DNA of 64,000 bases from Bacteroidia bacterium (GCA_030427635.1 JAUIBA010000014.1:36728-100727); one strand, 5' to 3'; counted from the stretch's first letter, positions 26,321-35,660 are shown. Made by a program: numbers and translations. The notes: generated by a model from the sequence alone, not told the origin.

Positions 26321-28990
26321 ATGTTTCTGCGTATCCTAGTCATATCGACTTTATTAGCAAATGTTGTCCGGGGACAGTCTTGTTATCTATCCGGCCACGT
26401 TGGAGATGCATCTGGCAAATTATTGTCAGGTGCAGTGGTAATGATATTTAATGACGCTGATACATTTAGTAACGTCAGCAGCATGAGTGGAGCTTTTCTC
26501 TGTAAGGGGCTTTCCTGCGGTACGTACAGCATACAGGTATATTATACCGGATTTGCCGTATATAATGATACAATAACAACAAACGGTAAATCAATATTTG
26601 TTCGGCTGCACCGCACCACACATCATCTCAAGGAGGTGCGGGTGGCGGCAAAAGCGCCCATGGCAGTACAGCATGGCGATACCGTAGTGTATCGCAGCAG
26701 TGCATATAAGGTGAGCCCCGATGCAGATGCGGCTGCACTGGTGAGGAAAATGCCGTCAATAGACATCAGCGGGCGACAGGTGACGGCAGGGGGAGAGCCG
26801 GTAGTAAGGGTGCTGGTAGATGGTATCCCGTTCTATGGCAATGATGCGTGGACGTCGCTGCGCAATCTGCCGGCTGATATGGTAGCGCTGGTACAGGTAT
26901 ATACCGATCATTCTGACCTCGAAAAGCTATCTGGCTATCATGAAGGGCCGGGAACAAAAACGATCAATATTATCACTCCGGCATCGCGGCGGGTAGGGGT
27001 GTTTGGTAATGTATATGCTGGTGCCGGTGGTGATGCAACGGATTGGCGGTATGGCACAGGGGCATCGCTCAATCGCTTTAACGGGCAGCAGCGGATGTCG
27101 GCCAATGCGCAGGTGAATAATGTGAACCGGCAGGGCTATGCCGATGTAACTGCTACTTCCGGAGCGAGTGGAATCACCCATACAGCCGGTGGCGGTATGA
27201 CCTGGGCCGACAGGTGGGGCAAGAGCGATATAAGCGGCAGTTATATGTACAGCAACTCCTATGCTACATTGTATAATGATATAGACCGGATATATATAAG
27301 CCCTTCGGTAGCCGGGCAGGAGTATGAGGAGCACAGCCCGGTAAGTAATGGCAGCAGAGGCCATCAGGCATCGGTACGTATTACGATGGCGCCCGATTCG
27401 CTGTCTACACTCATTCTGGCTCCGTCGCTGCTGCTGCAGGGCACGGATAATACTACACAGCGCAGCGGGGTAACGCGTATGGGCGGTGAAATCCTGAATG
27501 AGACTAATAACACCAATAGCGTGCGTAATGATATTACCAGCCTTACAGGTAGTGGCACGTGGTCCCGGAAGATGGGGCCTGGCCGGGCTTTATCGGCCAA
27601 TGTGGTGGCAGGCTTTGCCGGAAGCAAGGGGGCTACACAGCTCACTGCACGCAATGTGTACTACAGTGCTCCCGCTGCAGAGCGCATTACAGATCAGCTC
27701 ATAGAAACCCGGCAGCAGACATGGAACCTGACATCGGCATTGGTGTACACGGCCCGGCAGGGTAGTCATGGGCAGGTAAAGCTGGAGTACAATAATGGAT
27801 GGCAGCCCTCGCAGGCAACCCGGTATACATATAGCTATGCTGCGGCATCGGGCGGTTACACACAGCCCGACAGCGGAGCCTGGAATGAGTTTTCGGGTAG
27901 TACCGTCAGTCATAAGGCAGGAATGGGCTACCGGTATAATGCCGGTAAGCTACAGCTCTCTGCCGGAGTGTATGGAAAGTATGCGGTATTGCAGAACCGC
28001 CAGACCCTACCGCAGGAAACTGATGCCCGGTTTTCCTTCCTGAATATGCTACCCACAGCAGGCCTGCAGTACAGGCCGGAAAACAGCATAAATATACAGG
28101 TGGATTACAGTACCGATACCAGACTACCCTCTGTGAGCCAGATGCAGCGTGTGATGAACAATACAGACCCGCTGCATGTGACAATAGGCAATGCAGCACT
28201 GCAACAGACTTATGTACATGCCCTGAGGCTACGGTATAACGCCACCCGGCACGGGGGACGGCACACTATGAGTATGACGGCAGGCACTAACATAACAGAC
28301 AACTACATAACACAGGCTACTACCATAGCGCAGGCCGATACGGTAGTGAGTGGTGTGCAGCTACAGCGGGGAGGCCAGCTTACCACACCCGTAAATGCAA
28401 AGGGATACAGGTACTATAATGTGAGCCTCTCTTACGGGATGCCGGCAGACATGATAAAATGTAAACTGACTCTCTATGCCAATGCAGATATGAGCCGTAT
28501 CCCCCTCGTGGTAAATAGTGTGGCTGGATTTATGCAGGTGCAGCATGCCAATATGAATGCAAAGCTGGTAAGCAATATCAGTGACAGGATAGACTTCTCT
28601 CTGATGACGGGCGCTATGCTTACCGGCAGTACTACGACTATGAATATGGCTATGCCAGCAGTATCGGTAGCTTATGATGTAAGGCCGTCTCTGAATCTTA
28701 TCATGAAAAAGGGTTTTGTACTGAATACAGAGGCTGCTGTACGCTTCAATACCGGTATGCAGACCGGCTATAACCAGAACTTTACCGTATGGAATGTAGC
28801 CCTGGGTAAAAAAGTATTCAGGAAACAGCAAGGCGATATCCGCCTGTCGGTATATGATGTACTGAACCGTAATACCGGTGTTTACCGTAATGTGGGCGAT
28901 ACCTACATACAGGATACCCGCACCAATATGCTACAGCGTTATGCACTGCTCACGTTTGCATACAGGATCAGCAGTTTTCGTGGGCAGTAA
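26321..28990 (+). CDS. TonB-dependent receptor-like outer membrane beta-barrel protein
   Basis: An 889-residue outer-membrane protein. The signal peptide begins at ATG 26321 (MFLRILVISTLLANVVRGQ); an in-frame TTG start at 26267 falls within the terminator arm. Residues about 20-100 form a carboxypeptidase-regulatory-like domain (SGHVGDASGKLLSGAVVMI). A plug follows (VRKMPSIDISGRQ, VRVLVDGIPFYGNDAW, GPGTKTINIITP). The rest alternates aromatic strands of a large barrel (OMP_b-brl_3 type). No canonical TonB box is obvious and there is no SusD partner, so the ligand may be a peptide, siderophore or metal complex rather than glycan. It converges on uvrA with a 6-base gap. Confidence 0.85.
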   Translation: MFLRILVISTLLANVVRGQSCYLSGHVGDASGKLLSGAVVMIFNDADTFSNVSSMSGAFLCKGLSCGTYSIQVYYTGFAVYNDTITTNGKSIFVRLHRTTHHLKEVRVAAKAPMAVQHGDTVVYRSSAYKVSPDADAAALVRKMPSIDISGRQVTAGGEPVVRVLVDGIPFYGNDAWTSLRNLPADMVALVQVYTDHSDLEKLSGYHEGPGTKTINIITPASRRVGVFGNVYAGAGGDATDWRYGTGASLNRFNGQQRMSANAQVNNVNRQGYADVTATSGASGITHTAGGGMTWADRWGKSDISGSYMYSNSYATLYNDIDRIYISPSVAGQEYEEHSPVSNGSRGHQASVRITMAPDSLSTLILAPSLLLQGTDNTTQRSGVTRMGGEILNETNNTNSVRNDITSLTGSGTWSRKMGPGRALSANVVAGFAGSKGATQLTARNVYYSAPAAERITDQLIETRQQTWNLTSALVYTARQGSHGQVKLEYNNGWQPSQATRYTYSYAAASGGYTQPDSGAWNEFSGSTVSHKAGMGYRYNAGKLQLSAGVYGKYAVLQNRQTLPQETDARFSFLNMLPTAGLQYRPENSINIQVDYSTDTRLPSVSQMQRVMNNTDPLHVTIGNAALQQTYVHALRLRYNATRHGGRHTMSMTAGTNITDNYITQATTIAQADTVVSGVQLQRGGQLTTPVNAKGYRYYNVSLSYGMPADMIKCKLTLYANADMSRIPLVVNSVAGFMQVQHANMNAKLVSNISDRIDFSLMTGAMLTGSTTTMNMAMPAVSVAYDVRPSLNLIMKKGFVLNTEAAVRFNTGMQTGYNQNFTVWNVALGKKVFRKQQGDIRLSVYDVLNRNTGVYRNVGDTYIQDTRTNMLQRYALLTFAYRISSFRGQ

Positions 28991-28996
28991 GCCATC

Positions 28997-31861
28997 TTAC
29001 ATGTACTGTCCCGTATAGCTGTCTTTTACCTTCTTCAGGCCTTCCGGTGGTCCCGCATAGAGCAGCTTACCGCCACCTATGCCACCTTCAGGGCCCAGAT
29101 CCAGCACCCAGTCGGCACAGCGTATCACATCTGTGTTGTGCTCTATGACCACTACAGAGTGTCCCTGCTCTATGAGCGCATCAAATGACTGCAGCAGCTT
29201 GCTTATGTCGTGAAAATGCAGGCCGGTAGTGGGCTCGTCAAATATGAACAGCAGCTTTTCTTTCGCCTTGCCCCGGCCCAGAAATGATGCCAGTTTTACA
29301 CGCTGTGCTTCACCGCCACTCAGGGTATCGCTGCTTTGTCCCAGTTTTACGTATCCAAGGCCCACATCACTCAGTGGCTGCAGAGCTGTAGACAGCTTCT
29401 TCTCATCGGCAAAGAAAGCAATGGCCTGGTCCACTCCCAGCTCCAGTATGTCATAAATGTTTTTGCCCCGGTAGGTGACTTCCAGTACCTCATCCTTAAA
29501 GCGCCGCCCCTTACAGGCCTCGCACTGCAGATGTACATCGGCCAGAAACTGCATTTCCACCACTACTTCGCCCTCACCTTTGCAGGTATCGCATCGGCCC
29601 CCATCTGTATTGAAAGAGAAGTGCTTTTCTTCAAAGCCTCTCATTTTAGAAAGCGGTTGCCTGGCATAGAGTTTCCGTATCTCGTCATATGCCTTTATAT
29701 AAGTCACGGGATTGCTGCGCGACGACTTGCCTATAGGATTCTGGTCTACCATCTCTACCATGCCTATACTGTCCAGGTCGCCACCCAGGCTGCGGAAAGT
29801 ACCGGGCCTGTCGCTACTCTCGCCAAAATGCTTCATCAGTGCCGGGTACAGTGTCTGCTTTATGAGGGTAGTCTTACCACTGCCGCTTACGCCGGTTACC
29901 ACACATAGCACATTAAGAGGTATCTCTGCCGACACATTTTTCAGGTTGTTCTGCCGGCACCCCTCTATGCTTATGCTTCCTGCCGGCTTCCGGCGTATGG
30001 CTGGTGGCTTTACGGACAGTGCTCCGCTCAGGTACTTGCCGGTGAGGCTGGCATCGTTAGCCATCAGTTCAGTATAGTGGCCGGTGGCTACCACTTCGCC
30101 ACCCAGGTAGCTGGCCAGTGGCCCCATATCTATAATATAGTCGGCCTCACGCATCATCATATCATCATGCTCTACTACGACTACGGTATTGCCCAGGTCC
30201 CGCAGCGATTTCAGTACCCCTATCAGGCGTTCGGTATCGCGGCTGTGCAGGCCTATGCTGGGCTCATCCAGTATATATAATGAGTCGGTAAGGTTACTGC
30301 CCAGAAACCTGGTAAGCTGTATGCGCTGGCTTTCGCCACCGCTCAGGGTATTGGCCTGGCGGCTCAGGGTGAGGTAACCCAGCCCTACGTCCAGCAGGGT
30401 TTTCATCCGCTGGTTTACTTCGGTCATAATGCGCCGGGCAATGGTCATGTCATGTTCACTGAGCTTCAGGCTCAGCAGCCATGCTGCCAGCTCATCGGCT
30501 GGCATGGTCATGAGGTCTGATATAGGACGGTTAGCCACTTTTACATACAGGGCTTCTTTACGCAGCCGGCTGCCTTTACATTCGGGGCAGGAAGTACGTC
30601 CCCGGTAGCGGGCCTGCATTACCCGGTATTGTACCTTATACAGGTTTTGCTCTACCATGGCAAAGAAGTCATCTATACCGCTTACATTTCTGTTGCCATG
30701 CCACAGCAGTTCATATTCTGCTTTTGTGAGGTCTGCAATGGGTTTGTGTATCGGGAAGTCTGCTTTTGAGGCGCTTCGCATGAAATCCTGCTGCCACTCG
30801 CTCATCTTTTCGCCACGCCAGCAGGCTACTGCGCCCTCATACACACTCAATGACTTGTCAGGTATCACCAGGTCTTCATCTATCCCCAGCACCTGGCCAA
30901 AGCCTTCACATTTGGGGCAGGCCCCATAGGGGTTGTTGAAGGAGAACATATTGGGCGTAGGCTCGTCAAACAGGATACCATCGGCCTCAAAGCGGTTATT
31001 GAAGGTATGCGTCTGCTTTCCGTCTACCTCCACATGGCATTCGCCCTCACTCTCATAAAACGCAGTCTGTATGCTATCACCCAGCCGGTGCAGGTCGTCC
31101 TCATCAAACTGTTCTTTTACTACTATACGGTCTATGAGGAGATTAATGTTGTGATGCTCTACCCCTGATGGGTCTTCTATTACATCCTCTATACGTATGG
31201 GGCGCTCTTCCACGCTGGGTACGTATATCCTGCTGAAGCCCTTCTGCATGAGTATATTCAGCTCATCTGTAAGCGAGCGCTGATAGCGCAGCACCAGTGG
31301 TACTATGAATTGTACACGGGCACCTACGGGTAGCTGTTTTACAAAGTCCACCACATCGGTCACACTGTCTTTTTTTACCTCCCGGCCGCTTGCAGGGGAG
31401 TAGGTTTTGCCAACACGGGCATACAGCAGGCGCAGGTAGTCCAGTATCTCTGTCATACTGCCTACGGTGCTGCGGGGAGTACGGGTGGTTACTTTCTGCT
31501 CTATGGCTATGGCGGGGCATATGCCGTGTATATAGTCTACGTCGGGCTTATCCATGCGCATGAGAAACTGACGGGCATAGGCACTCAGACTCTCGGCATA
31601 GCGGCGCTGGCCCTCGGCAAAGAGGGTATCCATAGTCAGGGACGACTTGCCACTACCGCTTACGCCCGTCACCACTACCAGCTTATTGCGGGGTATGGCC
31701 ACGCTCACATCTTTCAGATTGTGCATACGGGCACCTTTTATAAAGATGCTGTCATCGTCATACACCGCGGTTTGCGTGGCTGTTTCCGGGCTGGTAATTG
31801 TTGTTGCTTCCTTTACCTTCTTGCTGCGGCTGCCCGCAGCTTTTGTTTTCTTCTCTGCCAT
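28997..31861 (-). CDS. uvrA: excinuclease ABC subunit A (UvrA)
   Basis: A 954-residue DNA-damage recognition ATPase of nucleotide excision repair. There are two ABC modules: Walker A VTGVSGSGKSSLTMDTLF near residue 66 and VTGVSGSGKTTLIKQTL in the second half; signature motifs TLSGGESQRIQL and TLSGGEAQRVKL; and Walker B with LYILDEPSIGLH and LFIFDEPTTGLH. Zinc-binding Cys pairs are present (CPKCEGFG, CPECKGSRL, CDTCKGEGEV, CEACKGRRF). FAEGQRRYAESLSAYARQF is the UvrB-binding region. A Lys/Thr-rich extension of about 35 residues precedes the core. It is divergent from a Y-family polymerase gene across a promoter region with twin palindromes, suggesting damage-responsive control. Confidence 0.96.
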   Translation of the reverse strand: MAEKKTKAAGSRSKKVKEATTITSPETATQTAVYDDDSIFIKGARMHNLKDVSVAIPRNKLVVVTGVSGSGKSSLTMDTLFAEGQRRYAESLSAYARQFLMRMDKPDVDYIHGICPAIAIEQKVTTRTPRSTVGSMTEILDYLRLLYARVGKTYSPASGREVKKDSVTDVVDFVKQLPVGARVQFIVPLVLRYQRSLTDELNILMQKGFSRIYVPSVEERPIRIEDVIEDPSGVEHHNINLLIDRIVVKEQFDEDDLHRLGDSIQTAFYESEGECHVEVDGKQTHTFNNRFEADGILFDEPTPNMFSFNNPYGACPKCEGFGQVLGIDEDLVIPDKSLSVYEGAVACWRGEKMSEWQQDFMRSASKADFPIHKPIADLTKAEYELLWHGNRNVSGIDDFFAMVEQNLYKVQYRVMQARYRGRTSCPECKGSRLRKEALYVKVANRPISDLMTMPADELAAWLLSLKLSEHDMTIARRIMTEVNQRMKTLLDVGLGYLTLSRQANTLSGGESQRIQLTRFLGSNLTDSLYILDEPSIGLHSRDTERLIGVLKSLRDLGNTVVVVEHDDMMMREADYIIDMGPLASYLGGEVVATGHYTELMANDASLTGKYLSGALSVKPPAIRRKPAGSISIEGCRQNNLKNVSAEIPLNVLCVVTGVSGSGKTTLIKQTLYPALMKHFGESSDRPGTFRSLGGDLDSIGMVEMVDQNPIGKSSRSNPVTYIKAYDEIRKLYARQPLSKMRGFEEKHFSFNTDGGRCDTCKGEGEVVVEMQFLADVHLQCEACKGRRFKDEVLEVTYRGKNIYDILELGVDQAIAFFADEKKLSTALQPLSDVGLGYVKLGQSSDTLSGGEAQRVKLASFLGRGKAKEKLLFIFDEPTTGLHFHDISKLLQSFDALIEQGHSVVVIEHNTDVIRCADWVLDLGPEGGIGGGKLLYAGPPEGLKKVKDSYTGQYM

Positions 31862-31875
31862 GATAACTCCTGAGG

Positions 31876-31883
31876 CAAATTTA
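31876..31883 (-). promoter_or_regulatory. Bacteroidota -7 box for uvrA
   Basis: Reverse-strand TAAATTTG matches TAnnTTTG exactly and lies 14 bases from the uvrA ATG, giving a very short leader. The twin palindromes begin 43 bases further upstream. Confidence 0.6.
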
Positions 31884-31925
31884 TGGGGAAAGTGGGAGAT
31901 GTATTAAACTGATCTTTTTATCAAT

Positions 31926-31974
31926 GTCAATTAATTTGACTTTTTGACATTTTCTCTATGTCAATTAATTTGAC
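31926..31974. promoter_or_regulatory. twin operator-like palindromes between uvrA and the Y-family polymerase
   Basis: GTCAATTAATTTGAC occurs at 31926-31940 and again at 31960-31974, 34 bases apart. Each is an inverted repeat GTCAA-N5-TTGAC within a longer identical ATGTCAATTAATTTGACTTTT. A lone TTGAC half-site sits between them at 31944-31948. Each palindrome contains TTAATTTG, one base off the -7 consensus, so a bound regulator would block the polymerase promoter. Candidate damage-response operator. Confidence 0.65.
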
Positions 31975-31993
31975 TTTTAGCTATCTTAGCAGT

Positions 31994-33532
31994 GTGAAGA
32001 AGAAAAACGACTACTTTAGTAACTCTTCCGGCATCTGCAAAGAGCCTCTTGTCATGTATGTTGACATGAATAGCTACTTTGCCAGCTGTGAGCAGCAGCG
32101 GTACCCTGAGTTAAGGTACAAGCCGCTGGGGGTAGTCACTTATAGCAGCGCCAATCCTGCGGTTATAGCAGCATCATCTGAGGCGAAGAGTATGGGAGTA
32201 AAAACAGGTATGAGGTTGCAGGAAGCAAAACAGTTCTGCCCCGGGCTACTTACCATCACCACACATCCGGCATGGTATCGTGAGATACATGTAAATATTA
32301 TGGCTATTCTGCGCCGGTATTGCGATGATGTGATACCCCGTAGTATAGATGAGGCGGTATGCAATTTTCACTCCTACAAGCTGGTATATAAAGACCTGAC
32401 CGTCATTGCCCGGCAGATAAAGGCCGATATAACAGCAAAGTACGATTACCTGAAGTGTAGCATAGGCATAGCCCCTAATACCTTTCTGGCCAAGCTGGGG
32501 ACGGAGCTGGAGAAGCGGGATGGCCTGCAGGTGATAACTGAGGACAATATAGATGAAAAGCTGGCTACACTGAGTCTTACCAGTTTGCCGGGTATAGCCA
32601 GCCGTAATGAGCGACGGCTGCGGCTGATAGGTATCAATGACCCGGTAGCCATGAGGCATAGCTCACCGGCATTGCTGCGTAAGGCCTTTGGCGGGGTAGT
32701 GGGCGACTACTGGCACAAGCGGCTCAACTTTGGTGAGGTGGATATGTATAATCGTGCAGAGAACCGTACCATGAGTGCAACCCGTACCCTAAGCCGGCAG
32801 CAGAGCCAGGACCCGCAGCAGCTGGAGAGTATGCTCATAGCCCTTTGCACCCGGCTGGAGCAGCGGCTGGTGAAAGGGGAGCTTTTCTGCCGGGAGGTGT
32901 TTTTCTCTATTCGCTATGCCGATGGTAGCCGGTGGGATACAGCCATAAAGCTGGCAGACCCCCTGCAGGATGCACTGGAAATGAGAGGGTACATAAAAGA
33001 GAAGATGACAGAGTATGAGCAGAGCCGGGGCATGGCCACGTTGCTTACTGCCACTACTACCAATCTCACGGTGGCCATTCAGGGCTTTATTAAAAGCAGT
33101 GTAATGCAGTACAGCCTTTTTGACAACCGGATGAAAAAAGACAAGCTGCGCAAGGTCGTTTATGAGATTAAGGACCGTTTTGACCAGAAGAATATAGTGC
33201 GTAAGGGTGCAGAAATGTTCAGCCCTTATGTAATGAAAGATGCAGTAGGGTTTGGCTCTGTGCGGGATATGGGGGTAAATGCTGAAGGTAAAGTGCGTAA
33301 CCGCTTTATGCTGGAGGAGGATAAGGAAGCCGGCAGCCCCCGGGTGCGGCGGATAGTGGACAAGCCGGAAGTAGTGCAGGAGCCTGCACCGGAAGCGTAT
33401 GGTGATATAGTGCCGGGCGATGAGGGCAGTTTTAGTTCTATAGCAGCCATGTATAAAGACAAGAGGAGTAAGGAAAAGATAGCGGCACGGAAGAATATAG
33501 AGGACTGGAAGAGAAAAGCATTGGGGAAATAA
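31994..33532 (+). CDS. Y-family DNA polymerase (UmuC/DinB-like translesion polymerase)
   Basis: About 512 residues. The palm active site is visible: VMYVDMNSYFASCEQQ supplies the first Asp and SIDEA the catalytic Asp-Glu. GIAPNTFLAKLGTELEKRDG and the helix-hairpin-helix SLPGIASRNERRLRLIGI complete the fingers and thumb. MSATRTLSRQQ opens the little-finger domain, and a basic tail follows (KRSKEKIAARKNIEDWKRKA). The start is uncertain: ATG 31958 falls inside an operator-like palindrome, so GTG 31994 or ATG 32054 (MYVDMNSYF) is more likely. The protein copies damaged templates with low fidelity. Its divergence from uvrA and the radical SAM gene 47 bases downstream suggest a damage-response unit. 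No umuD-like protease lies nearby. Confidence 0.9.
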   Translation: MKKKNDYFSNSSGICKEPLVMYVDMNSYFASCEQQRYPELRYKPLGVVTYSSANPAVIAASSEAKSMGVKTGMRLQEAKQFCPGLLTITTHPAWYREIHVNIMAILRRYCDDVIPRSIDEAVCNFHSYKLVYKDLTVIARQIKADITAKYDYLKCSIGIAPNTFLAKLGTELEKRDGLQVITEDNIDEKLATLSLTSLPGIASRNERRLRLIGINDPVAMRHSSPALLRKAFGGVVGDYWHKRLNFGEVDMYNRAENRTMSATRTLSRQQSQDPQQLESMLIALCTRLEQRLVKGELFCREVFFSIRYADGSRWDTAIKLADPLQDALEMRGYIKEKMTEYEQSRGMATLLTATTTNLTVAIQGFIKSSVMQYSLFDNRMKKDKLRKVVYEIKDRFDQKNIVRKGAEMFSPYVMKDAVGFGSVRDMGVNAEGKVRNRFMLEEDKEAGSPRVRRIVDKPEVVQEPAPEAYGDIVPGDEGSFSSIAAMYKDKRSKEKIAARKNIEDWKRKALGK

Positions 33533-33579
33533 CAGTACATGGGGTAGTAAAACCATTATTAAAGAAAACTATTTATGTT

Positions 33580-34653
33580 ATGATTAATCAGCAGGCTAAC
33601 AACAGATTTGATAAAGGACGAGGCGCACAGTTCAATCCTAAGAACAGATTTCTGAAAGGGGAGTATGTGCAGGAGCATACCGAGTCTATTGATGACTGGG
33701 AGGCTGAGATACGGCATACCGAGTATATTTTTGATAACAGTAAAACACTGGTAAACAAGGTTACCAATCCTGATGTGGGCATGATGTACTCTGCCAATCC
33801 CTATCAGGGATGTGAGCATGGCTGCATTTACTGCTATGCCCGCAACTCTCACGAATACTGGGGTTATAGCGCCGGATTGGATTTTGAAAGCCGTATAGTG
33901 GTAAAAAAGAATGCACCTGCGCTGCTGAGAAAACTTTTTGAAAGCAGGAGTTGGGAGCCTGCTACAATATCCTTTAGTGGCAATACAGACTGCTACCAGC
34001 CTATAGAGCGCAGGATGCGTATTACCAGAGCGTTGCTGGAAATATGTCTGGAGCACAGAAATCCTGTAGGTATCATTACTAAAAACGCCCTTGTGCTGCG
34101 CGATATGGATATACTGAAGGAGATGGCTAAGATGAACCTGGTACGTGTCTTTTCTTCCGTAACATCGCTGGATGAGGATTTGCGGCTGCTTCTGGAGCCC
34201 AGAACAGCGTCTTACCGCTCCCGCCTTAAAGTAATCAGAACGCTGAGCGAAGCCGGCATACCTGTAGGCATTATGAATGCACCCCTTATACCGGGGCTAA
34301 ACGACATGCATATACATGATGTGCTAAAGGCTGCATCAGAGGCTGGTGCCAGATGGGCAGGCTATACAGTCGTGCGGCTTAATGGCGCCATCGGTGGTAT
34401 ATTTAAAGACTGGCTGTATAAGGCATTTCCCGACCGGGCCGATAAGGTATGGCGGCAGATATGTGAGTGTCATGGAGGGACGGTAAATGACAGCCGGTTT
34501 GGCAACAGAATGGTAGGAGACGGGAAGTTTGCAGAGCTGATCAAAGAACAGTTTCAGCTTTACTGCAGGAAATATCACCTGAATGAAGAGTCTTATGAGC
34601 TGAATACCGGATTATTCCGGAGGCGCGTAGAGAGTCAGTTGTCGTTATTCTGA
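33580..34653 (+). CDS. PA0069-family radical SAM protein (spore photoproduct lyase-related)
   Basis: A 357-residue radical S-adenosylmethionine enzyme. The [4Fe-4S] cluster motif is CEHGCIYCYARNSHEYW (Cys78, Cys82, Cys85, the CX3CX2C spacing). It is followed by LDFESRIVVKKNAPALLRK and ISFSGNTDCYQPIERR, typical of the PA0069 group, which is related in sequence to SplB. The length is normal. The reaction of this group is not established; its position 47 bases after a translesion polymerase and near uvrA suggests a role connected with DNA damage, which is inference. The N-terminus is basic (NNRFDKGRGAQFNPKNRF), as in other members. Confidence 0.87.
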   Translation: MINQQANNRFDKGRGAQFNPKNRFLKGEYVQEHTESIDDWEAEIRHTEYIFDNSKTLVNKVTNPDVGMMYSANPYQGCEHGCIYCYARNSHEYWGYSAGLDFESRIVVKKNAPALLRKLFESRSWEPATISFSGNTDCYQPIERRMRITRALLEICLEHRNPVGIITKNALVLRDMDILKEMAKMNLVRVFSSVTSLDEDLRLLLEPRTASYRSRLKVIRTLSEAGIPVGIMNAPLIPGLNDMHIHDVLKAASEAGARWAGYTVVRLNGAIGGIFKDWLYKAFPDRADKVWRQICECHGGTVNDSRFGNRMVGDGKFAELIKEQFQLYCRKYHLNEESYELNTGLFRRRVESQLSLF

Positions 34654-34752
34654 TATGCATAAGTATCAGGAAAACAAACAGAAGTTTGTGTTATTTGTTG
34701 GTGTTTACAGATAATCAGGTTATTTTTACTAAACACACATATCAATACATAG

Positions 34753-35424
34753 ATGAAAAAGATACACACACTCCTGTCCGGATTGATGCTTCTGGCTATA
34801 GTGCCATCATATGCACAGTCAGTATCTGCTATTGCCTCAAGGCAGACAAAAGAAGAGGTACAGGGAGCAAAAGAACTTACCCTGCCCTTAAGCAGCATAA
34901 AGGAAAGTGACATTGTGTGGAGCAATAGGGTGTGGCGGGAGTGCAGTATAAATGATAAGGAACTTAGCTGGGCAGAAGGTGTACAGCCGGACATGCTTGC
35001 TGTTCATCTGTCGCGTACATTGCTTACGGGTGTGTTTTCCGGCGAAATAAAGGCATACAGTGCTGATAACGATAGGTTTACAACAGAGCTTTCCCGTCAG
35101 GACGTTATTAAACTCATAACGCCTGCGGCTGATGGCGTATTTTCCTTCAATCCTGATGCTGTTACAGGCTTCAGGATAAAGGAAGATTGGTTGTATCTGG
35201 AAAGCGAGCATGCTATAAAAGTGAGAATATTGGGTATAGCACCTGTATTTGAAACAGAAGGTACCAGTCATCCGGCATTCTGGATTTATTATCCCGACGC
35301 AGTAGCCTATCTTGATAAGCAGGTAATACCTGGAGAAGTGGCAGGAAAAGAGCAGACCTGGTTCCGCTTTTTACAGCTTCATGAATTCCCCTCACAAATA
35401 CAGCAGTTAAAGTACAACAGGTAA
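34753..35424 (+). CDS. gldN: GldN-like gliding motility / T9SS component
   Basis: A 223-residue exported protein with signal peptide MKKIHTLLSGLMLLAIVPSYAQ. The mature region has the GldN/PorN hallmark of an I-x-x-x-D-I-W-S-x-R-V-W-R-E segment (SSIKESDIVWSNRVWREC), then TGVFSGEIKAYSADNDRF, and later LYLESEHAIKVRILGIAP and YYPDAVAYL. GldN works with GldK in the periplasmic ring of the type IX secretion system. Here gldK, gldL and gldM are absent and the protein is short, so it may be a paralogue with a specialised role rather than the core component. It precedes a type-B-CTD protein gene by 270 bases. Confidence 0.75.
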   Translation: MKKIHTLLSGLMLLAIVPSYAQSVSAIASRQTKEEVQGAKELTLPLSSIKESDIVWSNRVWRECSINDKELSWAEGVQPDMLAVHLSRTLLTGVFSGEIKAYSADNDRFTTELSRQDVIKLITPAADGVFSFNPDAVTGFRIKEDWLYLESEHAIKVRILGIAPVFETEGTSHPAFWIYYPDAVAYLDKQVIPGEVAGKEQTWFRFLQLHEFPSQIQQLKYNR

Positions 35425-35660
35425 AGTAAGAAAGGCGCAGATAATACTGAAGATATAACAGCGATGCCAGACGCAGGATGAAAAAAAATATGCTTTCTTT
35501 TCCGGGCATAAAAGTTTAGATTTTCCCCAACCCTGATGATAATTTTACCGTCTCTTTCAGTTAGGAACATGGATGGTGTATGTGTTATGTGCTGGATGGA
35601 AAATCTATGATTCTCTATTAACTATGTATTAAAAAATGTTTTTACTATATCGGGTTTTAC

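Noticed and set aside
32789..33556. A 255-codon reverse-strand open frame
   Set aside because: Antisense to the polymerase gene, with low-complexity composition and no domain.
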